Assembly: GCF_027887165.1 (NCBI RefSeq)
Contig: NC_077232.1
Coordinates: forward strand, 57,427,788 to 57,491,787
Source: Monodelphis domestica
Lineage: Eukaryota; Chordata; Mammalia; Didelphimorphia; Didelphidae
Direction: 5' to 3'
DNA: 64,000 nt
Below are positions 59,901-64,000 of this stretch, piece after piece (position 1 is the stretch's first letter; every line of letters begins with the position of its first letter). The notes under the pieces are model-generated. The model did no database searches and had not been told where the DNA came from. It saw only the letters and a list, made by a program, of their open reading frames with translations. The position numbers were made by a program, and so were the translations under genes.

Positions 59901-62900
59901 GCCTGAAATACCATGTACGAGATGCTTCTGAGGATCCCTTTCATCTGCTGAACACCAGCCCTAAGTCTCTTATTCTATAAAATTGGGACAGCAATAGCCC
60001 TTTCTCTTTCTTAGGAGGATAGAGTGATAGTACTTTTTTTTAAACCATTACTTTCTGTCTTTGTAACACCCATAGGACAGAAGGATAAAGGTGAGGCAAA
60101 CAGGGTTAAGTGACTCACCCAGGGCCACACAGGAGTGACTGTACTTTGCAAAACTTAAGAAGCAATATAAATGTTGTTGGTTGTTTTAAGTTCTCAGTAA
60201 GCCACCCAATAGCCTTTTTCATCTTTGATGGCATTGCAAGAAGCATGTTTGTCATATAAATGAACTCTTCCTATAGAGTATCCCTACCATGCTAGGGATA
60301 AACCAATCCTTTATCACACTCATAATAACAATTTACCCTTAATGTGTAGCTTCGTTCAGGTTTGCAGAGCATTATCTTCCCCAAAACCCTATGAAGTAGA
60401 AAGAATAGAGATTCCCTACCTGTTAATGTATCTATAAAGACAGAAGGAAATGGAAAATGAAGGCAGTCATCCAGGTCATTTGGGCTACAGATCCTGCCGC
60501 TTCCTTGAGAAAAAACTGTAGTCTGTATCATACAGATGGGCTGCAACAGACAATGCTCCACTCCCCATTTCATTTTATTTGTCTAGACACAGCCATAGAT
60601 TCATCTCTGAGTTCAGAAAGCATGATCGTTTGCCAGATCCGCAGGGAGTTCAGAGCCCTCTGGCTTGGCTATGAAGATGCAGCTAAATTTGCAAATGACA
60701 ACCGTTTGCTGTGAGGGTGCGTCACTGGGGAGGTATAGGCAGGCCTTTTCAAGGACATATAAGCCAGTTGTGGGCTGCTTTTCAGAAGTGGAGAGTGTGG
60801 TGAGATTAAATAAGGCATCTGCATCTTAGATTGTGTCATATGCCGTTGTTAGAAATGACCAAGATGGGGGGCAGCTGGGTAGCTCAATGGATTGAGAGCC
60901 AGGCCTAGAGATGGGAGGTCCTGGGTTCAAATCTGGCCTCAGACACTTCCCAGCTGTGTGACCCTGGGCAAGTCATTTACCCCCATTGCCTAGCTGCTCT
61001 TCTGCCTTGGAGCCAATACACAGTATTGATTCCAAGACAGAAAGAAAGGGTTTAAAAAATAAAGAAATGACCAAGATGGAGCTTAGTGCAATAGAGAGAA
61101 AGCTGACTCTTGCTAGTGGTCCATCCGAGTCATCTGAGCTTTCTGAACCTCAGTTTCTTTATCTTATAAAATGAGATTATGTGTCTTATGGATTCCCATG
61201 CCATTTTCAGACCTTTAAAGCGCTATATAAGTGTGAGTTAAAGAGAAGCAAGAAATGGTTGCCACTTTTATCCCTGTTTCCTTCCCCTATAAAATTCTCC
61301 AGGATATTGAAAAGCCCCTCAAGAATTAAGGCATTGAAATCTATATGATAATTCTTTTTTAATTAATTTTTAATTAATTAATGGGAAAGGGACCTGAGGC
61401 CACCTCCCCCAGCCCTTTTGTGTTATGGTTCGTGGAAACTGAGGTTCACAAAAAGTTGAATGACTTGTCCAGTTTCTCTCACAATTTGAATCTGGGTTCT
61501 CTACCTTCACATTCAGTGTTCTTTTTCCTTACTGGAGGGAAAATCTACACAGCTGAGATCACATACCTTTTGAGGTGGCTTAGAAAAACAAGTCAGTATT
61601 GTCACTGGAATAATTTGGAAAAGTAATCTCATTTCTGCTCGTTGGACAGTTTGGTTATCTTAAATTAGAAGTACTTATAGTGCTTATTTTTATGTGGAAA
61701 ATGTTTTGAAAAACTGACAAAAATGAATCTACTGTCCTATTTACTTGGTTCCAGCTAAAATTAGGAGGCTATATGATATAGCAAATGTTTTGAGTAGTCT
61801 GGAGCTCATCAAGAAAGTTCATGTCACGGAAGAAAGAGGCCGAAAACCAGCTTTCAAGTGGACAGGGCCAGAAATCTGTCCCAATTCCTCAGGTGTGTAT
61901 TTTTTCCTTTTCATTATTTTGATTTAATATGAACACAGTTACTCAACCCACCTCCCCCACCCAAAGAGATTATGCAAGTGGATCTCAAGTTTATAGTCTG
62001 AGATATTTCTCCCTCTCACTCCTCTCAGCTGAGTTCCATGTTTATACCTTATTGAGAAAACAGAGGCCATATGCCAGTGAGCTTCCTCCTTTCCCCTTCT
62101 CTCCATCTCAAAATCCCTTGATAACAGCCCCCAGTTCTTCCCATTTGACTCTTAGTCTCATAAAGAGATGACTCTTGCCTTTCCAAGGCCAGTACTCCTT
62201 TACAAACTTTGATCCTTTCCTTCCCTGCCTTCTTTAGCAGATTGCTCCTCAAAACGATTCTCTCACATCTTAAATCTCTCCCAGCTACCAGTTATTTCCT
62301 TGTTGGTAGTAAGTATGCTCATACCTTCCCTGTCCTTAAAAAATTCTCTCTAGGAGACAACTGGGTGGCTCAGTGGATGGAGAGTCAGGCCTAGAGATGG
62401 GAGGTCTTGGGTTCAAATCTAGCCTCAGACACTTTCTAGCTGTGTGACCCTGGGCAGGTCACTTAAGCTCATTGCTTGGCCCTTAATGTTCTTCTGCCTT
62501 AGAACCAATACACAGTATTGATTCTAAGATGGAAGTTATGGGTTTAAAAAAAATCCTCTCTAGATCTTAGCATTCCCTCAAGCCATAATCCTTTATCCAC
62601 TGTTGCTTTCACTGTCACACTTCTTAAAAAAAAAAAAAAGCTTTTATTCCCTTATTGCCTCTATTTCCGCTTCTGTGACTTATTTCTTAAGCCTTTTCAT
62701 TCTGGTTATTGATCTTATGATTAAATTGCTTTCTCCCAAGTCACCAGCATCATTCTTTGTCTTTCTTGACCTCTCTCGCCTATGATATTGACCCCCCAAC
62801 TCCCTCCCCTCCCCTCCTCATGCGTACTCAGTCTTCTCTGAGTTTTAGCGGCGCCGCACTGTTACCTGTTACCTGTCTGGCTGATCCCTTCCAGCCTGAA

Positions 62901-64000
62901 GTGATGGATCATCCGTCATCTATGTCAGACCTCCCAACAGTGGCTGTGGCTGTTGTCTACACTTTCTCTTTGGGGTTTTCTTCACTTGTGATGAATTAAA
63001 ATATCTAAGTAGATGGCCACAAGATTGTGCTAGTCTCTTCTGAGCTCTATTCATTCATCACCAAATGCAATTGACCATTTCACATGGGAAGACTCACAGG
63101 CATCTTAAACTCATCATATCCAAAAAGGAGCTTCTCGCATTTGCCCCAAACCCATCCCTCTTCCAAACTCCCATTTCTCAAGGGGAACACCGTCATTCCA
63201 GCCACCCAGGCTTGTAAACTTGGCCTCATCCTTTAGTCCTCACTCCTTCTAACGCCTCATATCCATTCATGGCTGGAAAACTTCGAGTCTTTCAATAACT
63301 ACCTCCTACTGAGGTGTCACCTATTACCCATCCACTCCAAGTAAGTCATTTGCTAGGTAATCAATGAAAAAAATGTAATTTAGAAATACAACCTCATGTT
63401 CTACCCTAAGAATGAAATGTCATCGTGAAAGCACTTTGAGAAAAGAATAAAAAACTCCCCAAATCATCAGTATTATGATCTTGCACCTTAGTGACCTTTA
63501 GAACTGAAATCTACGTGTCCAACTTCAATCATTTTGAGTCTGTAGTTTTTATTTTCTGTATTTGAGATGCTAGTCTGTGCCAATTATTACTTAAAATGTG
63601 CTCAGAAGAATGATTTCATTTCAGCGCATATGAATTTAATCCACTGTATACATGTGAATACACTGATCTCTTGTGTTTCAGTTCTGAGCCCCATAACTTC
63701 CTTTGACTCATCTGACTTGGAGCCACCTCAGTCCTCTAAAGATCAGTGTGCTAAAAATCTCTTCTCTACTACCGGGAAACCAAACTTTACCAGGCATCCA
63801 TCTCTAATAAAACTAGTAAAGAGTATAGAAAATGACCGGAGAAAGATAAGTTCTGCTCCCAGTAGCCCCATCAAAACCAATAAAGGTAAGTATCTGAAAA
63901 AGAAGACTGGGACATACCACTAACAATGACTGGGACTTTTTGCTACAAAATATTCTTATTGAATTGCTTTAGTAGATCTGTTCAACTGATTCAGTAAGTT
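47957..64000 (+). CDS. E2F8: E2F8 gene, coding part (5' half; runs off the right edge)
   Basis: E2F8 is an atypical E2F. It is a nuclear transcription factor with two tandem winged-helix DNA-binding domains. It binds E2F sites without a DP partner, as a homodimer or with E2F7, and represses G1/S genes and E2F1. Seven coding exons chain in phase (15, 279, 157, 312, 162, 138 and 204 nt) into 422 complete codons; the human protein has about 867. The start [15 protein letters not shown] and the segment [18 protein letters not shown] agree with human E2F8 as I remember it, not E2F7. Domain 1 spans about residues 113-182 with RRRIYDI at 154-160. Domain 2 spans about 261-347 with RRLYDI at 312-317. 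The C-terminal half is missing only because the window ends. Introns hold SINEs, L2 and RTE fossils; the coding frame is intact. Identification is very secure. Confidence 0.97.
48363..48417. mobile_element. Minimal mariner MITE
   Basis: A 55-bp imperfect palindrome starts CAGGGTATCCCAAATATTTT and ends AAGATGTTTGGGATATTTTG, between TA dinucleotides. This matches mariner ends (CAGGGTGTCCCAAAA type) joined almost directly, all inner sequence being lost. Confidence 0.65.
48825..49150 (+). mobile_element. Possible solo LTR fossil in intron 2
   Basis: About 320 bp with GGAGATTTGAACCCCAGACT, a TATTT-rich middle, an AATAAA signal at 49,069 and CACTCGGTTGTGACGAAAT near its end recalls marsupial retroviral LTRs. 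No internal region is present. The edges are uncertain; it would be a broken relic. Confidence 0.35.
49350..50420 (-). repeat. L2-related LINE, antisense, split by a type B SINE
   Basis: CTTACATGCCAGGCACTATA precedes the SINE; CTCAAGGAACTTGCATTCTT, GGAACCCTTGGAGTTTACTG, TGGGGAAATCACTTTGGTGA and CAGGAAGCTATTGCCATAGA follow it. Similar copies lie at 51,740-52,080 and 20,040-20,470. Confidence 0.6.
49404..49645 (-). repeat. CORE-SINE type B, nested in L2
   Basis: GTCAGACTCTTTGTGACCTC, ACTGGAGTGGTTTACCATTT and TATCCACTGAGCAACCTAAC show a reversed near-complete copy. Confidence 0.85.
50565..50720 (-). repeat. MIR-like CORE-SINE
   Basis: GGCTATCTAGTCCATCCCTT and TAGAGTTAAGGAAACTGAAA show a reversed copy. 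Confidence 0.65.
51335..51510 (+). repeat. CORE-SINE type A
   Basis: GAGCAGCTAATTGGCTCAGT, GTGTGACTCTGGACAAGTCA and ATCAATTTTAAGACAGACTA mark type A with a shortened middle. Confidence 0.85.
51740..52080 (-). repeat. L2-related LINE, antisense
   Basis: TTTCAGGCATGGGAACCAGC, GGAGTCACTGGAGTTCACTG and AGAGAAATCATTTTGGCAGT match the antisense L2 repeats elsewhere in the window. Confidence 0.55.
52183..52395 (+). repeat. CORE-SINE type A, full length
   Basis: GGGCAGCTAAGTGGCTCAGA through TGTGTGACCCTGGGCAAGTC to GAAGGTAAGAGTTTAAAAAA. Confidence 0.92.
52438..52596 (-). repeat. CORE-SINE type A, inverted to its neighbour
   Basis: TTCCAAGGCAGAAGAACGAT to AAGCCACCAGCTGTTCC. With the copy ending at 52,395 it forms an inverted pair about 45 bp apart within intron 2. 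Confidence 0.85.
52600..53480. other. Unassigned intron 2 DNA
   Basis: No exon signal or named repeat. It contains a CTCF-core match on the minus strand (TGCCCTCTACTGG at about 52,768-52,780). Confidence 0.45.
53490..53660 (-). repeat. MIR-like CORE-SINE
   Basis: GGATTTAAAGCTGGAGAACT, TTTTGCAGCTAAGGAAATAA and GACCTGGATTTGAATTCGGG show a reversed copy. Confidence 0.7.
53865..53998 (+). repeat. CR1/L3 LINE 3' end
   Basis: GAATGATCACTTGTTGAGGA, GATTCCTGTTTAGGCACAAG and CTCTGAGATTCTACAATTT match the CR1/L3 tail. Confidence 0.6.
54164..54442 (+). CDS. E2F8: E2F8 exon 3: N-terminal region
   Basis: The acceptor TTTCTGCTTTCAG precedes GAAAATCATTTC, and the donor is TTACAT|GTAGG. The exon has 279 nt, phase 0 to 0, residues 6-98. 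It encodes the N-terminal tail ahead of the first DNA-binding domain, including [17 protein letters not shown] and [20 protein letters not shown], both strongly conserved in E2F8. A 6.2-kb intron rich in L2 and SINE copies separates it from exon 2. Confidence 0.95.
54785..54941 (+). CDS. E2F8: E2F8 exon 4: first part of DNA-binding domain 1
   Basis: The acceptor CTTGTGTAG precedes GATCATTTATCT, and the donor is AACTCA|GTAAGT. The exon has 157 nt, starts in phase 0 and leaves one base of the next codon. Residues 99-150 include [20 protein letters not shown] and [10 protein letters not shown], the first helices of winged-helix domain 1. The intron before it is only 342 bp. Confidence 0.95.
54942..55524. 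other. Intron 4, left part: nothing assigned
   Basis: No exon signal and no repeat that I can name. Confidence 0.4.
55525..55712 (+). repeat. MIR-like CORE-SINE
   Basis: ACTTGGGTTCAAATTCTACC, GTGTGACCTTGGGCAAGTCA and TCTTCATCTGTAAAATGAAA mark a MIR-type copy. Confidence 0.8.
55715..56585. other. Intron 4, middle: nothing assigned
   Basis: AT-rich DNA with a short TATG/TATA microsatellite at about 56,400-56,442. No exon signal was seen. Confidence 0.4.
56590..57055 (+). mobile_element. RTE (BovB-like) LINE 3' coding fossil
   Basis: In shifting frames it encodes the C-terminal region that follows reverse transcriptase in RTE LINEs: [37 protein letters not shown], then a frame change to [13 protein letters not shown] and another to [16 protein letters not shown]. 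It shows at least two frame breaks. It lies in sense in E2F8 intron 4. RTE enzymes are the likely mobilisers of the type B SINEs. Confidence 0.75.
57457..57768 (+). CDS. E2F8: E2F8 exon 5: recognition helix of domain 1 and linker
   Basis: The acceptor CTTTCTTTGTAG precedes ATGTTGAACG, and the donor is CGAGCAG|GTGAGA. The exon has 312 nt, residues 151-254. It carries [19 protein letters not shown], the DNA-contacting helix, then [10 protein letters not shown] closing domain 1. The linker follows, with an acidic, probably disordered stretch ([19 protein letters not shown]) that differs clearly from the human sequence I recall, and it ends in the conserved [14 protein letters not shown]. Confidence 0.95.
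57995..58156 (+). CDS. E2F8: E2F8 exon 6: first part of DNA-binding domain 2
   Basis: The acceptor GCATACATAG precedes CTTCTGTAAA, and the donor is TTTAAAA|GTAAGT. The exon has 162 nt and encodes [20 protein letters not shown] and the [14 protein letters not shown] segment, the first half of the second winged helix. The preceding intron is only 226 bp. Confidence 0.95.
58157..58805. other. Intron 6, left part: nothing assigned
   Basis: No repeat that I can name and no exon with conserved E2F8 content. Confidence 0.4.
58808..59085 (-). repeat. Two MIR-like SINE fragments
   Basis: TAGATTTAGAGCTGGAAGGG (58,808-58,900) and GAACTGGAAGGGAGCTGGTA to GCCTCCTGATTCAGTGCCC (58,925-59,085) are two reversed copies in tandem. 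Confidence 0.65.
59098..59357 (+). repeat. CORE-SINE type B
   Basis: TACTAGATGGCACAGTGGAT, AGTCAGGAAGACCTGAGTTC, ATGGTAAACCATTCCAGTAT and CAGGGTCACAAACATGTGGC mark a full-length type B copy. Confidence 0.88.
59782..59960 (+). repeat. MIR-like CORE-SINE
   Basis: CTTGGTACAGTGGAAAGAAC, GAGTCAGAGGTCCTGGATTC and AATGTGTGACCTTGGGAAAG mark a MIR copy. Confidence 0.75.
60037..60135 (-). repeat. CORE-SINE type A fragment
   Basis: TAAACCATTACTTTCTGTCT and GTGACTCACCCAGGGCCACA show the reversed 3' half. Confidence 0.65.
60587..60710 (+). other. Possible cryptic exon in E2F8 intron 6
   Basis: A pyrimidine-rich acceptor TTTTATTTGTCTAG precedes 124 bp that stay open in the frame set by exon 6 ([20 protein letters not shown], then [14 protein letters not shown]). 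The first stop lies in the donor-like GTGAGG itself. I recognise no protein family. Its length would break phase with exon 7. Confidence 0.3.
60868..61062 (+). repeat. CORE-SINE type A with perfect 17-bp target duplication
   Basis: From GGGGCAGCTGGGTAGCTCAA to AAAGGGTTTAAAAAATAA. AGAAATGACCAAGATGG is present intact on both sides (60,851-60,867 and 61,063-61,079), which marks a comparatively recent insertion. Confidence 0.95.
61080..61754. other. Intron 6, right end: nothing firmly assigned
   Basis: A MIR-like 3' piece may lie at 61,140-61,240 (CAGTTTCTTTATCTTATAAA). No exon signal before 61,755. Confidence 0.4.
61755..61892 (+). CDS. E2F8: E2F8 exon 7: recognition helix of domain 2
   Basis: The acceptor TTGGTTCCAG precedes CTAAAATTAGG, and the donor is CCTCAG|GTGTGT. 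The exon has 138 nt, residues 309-354. It encodes [20 protein letters not shown] and [12 protein letters not shown], the DNA-contacting helix and wing of domain 2. Exon 6 joins it with matching phase. Confidence 0.95.
61985..63335 (+). mobile_element. L2 LINE ORF2 fossil in intron 7
   Basis: Degraded L2 ORF2 in sense: CCAAGTCACCAGCATCATTC, CTTTCTTGACCTCTCTCGCC, CAGGCATCTTAAACTCATCA, ATATCCAAAAAGGAGCTTCT and CAGCCACCCAGGCTTGTAAA follow the order of the L2 reverse-transcriptase region. No intact frame remains. A type A SINE at 62,354 interrupts it. Confidence 0.7.
62354..62552 (+). repeat. CORE-SINE type A, nested in L2
   Basis: AACTGGGTGGCTCAGTGGAT, GTGTGACCCTGGGCAGGTCA and GGAAGTTATGGGTTTAAAAA. 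It is flanked by ATTCTCTCTAG and ATCCTCTCTAG, a target duplication with one change. Confidence 0.92.
63336..63681. other. Intron 7, right end: nothing assigned
   Basis: No repeat or extra exon was recognised before the exon 8 acceptor. Confidence 0.4.
63682..63885 (+). CDS. E2F8: E2F8 exon 8: linker after domain 2
   Basis: The acceptor TTGTGTTTCAG precedes TTCTGAGCCCC, and the donor is AATAAAG|GTAAGT. The exon has 204 nt, residues 355-422. It encodes [34 protein letters not shown] and [11 protein letters not shown], conserved in E2F8. The next exon lies outside the window. Confidence 0.95.

Noticed and set aside
60868-61062. tRNA-like A and B boxes in type A and B SINEs as tRNA genes
   Set aside because: The boxes are in SINE heads; no cloverleaf, anticodon stem or acceptor stem follows.
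62757-62999. An 80-codon plus-strand frame as an E2F8 exon
   Set aside because: It lies in the L2 fossil of intron 7 and has no conserved E2F8 residues.

Overview
This is a stretch of vertebrate nuclear DNA, almost certainly from a marsupial. It is packed with tRNA-derived CORE-SINEs of two kinds. Type A ends in a GGTAAGGGTTT-A(n) tail; type B ends in an RTE/BovB-like tail around GAAGAGTCAGACA. It also holds MIR-like SINEs, many L2 and CR1/L3 LINE fragments, RTE LINE remnants and marsupial-type L1 pieces. The type A SINE makes me favour an Australian marsupial over an American opossum, but that is inference.

Only one host protein-coding gene is supported: E2F8, on the + strand, occupying the right quarter. 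A CpG island (about 46,250-47,260) with NF-Y and E2F-type sites is the promoter. A non-coding first exon probably ends at 46,664. The start codon is at 47,957 in a short second exon. Coding exons follow at 54,164-54,442, 54,785-54,941, 57,457-57,768, 57,995-58,156, 61,755-61,892 and 63,682-63,885. All seven coding exons have GT/AG borders, and their phases chain into one open frame of 422 codons, about half of the protein. The frame includes both winged-helix DNA-binding domains. The rest of the gene lies beyond the right edge.

The left 46 kb is intergenic DNA upstream of E2F8. It is a palimpsest of nested repeats: a hAT-type MITE inside a CR1/L3 tail (2.2-2.8 kb), Tigger/MER2-like fossils next to a short telomeric repeat (6.6-7.4 kb), an L1 reverse-transcriptase fragment (7.9-8.6 kb), a 101-bp satellite-like array growing from a SINE tail (14.95-15.66 kb), a long GAAA/GGAA array (20.9-21.4 kb), a near-perfect palindrome (22.9-23.0 kb), an alpha-tubulin retro-fragment inside a SINE (28.0-28.9 kb), and L1 3' ends with clear target-site duplications (33.7 and 37.5 kb). 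Between these lie repeat-poor stretches with no assignable function, some of which could be conserved regulatory DNA.

No operon, CRISPR array, functional RNA gene or new multi-gene system was found. The most useful leads are the overlapping upstream ORFs in the E2F8 leader, a phase-compatible cryptic exon in intron 6, the palindrome, the 101/202-bp array, the arm-matched inverted repeat at 1.2-2.1 kb, and the tubulin fragment captured inside a SINE. All coordinates were read by eye; repeat edges are accurate to roughly 5-20 bases unless target-site duplications are quoted.
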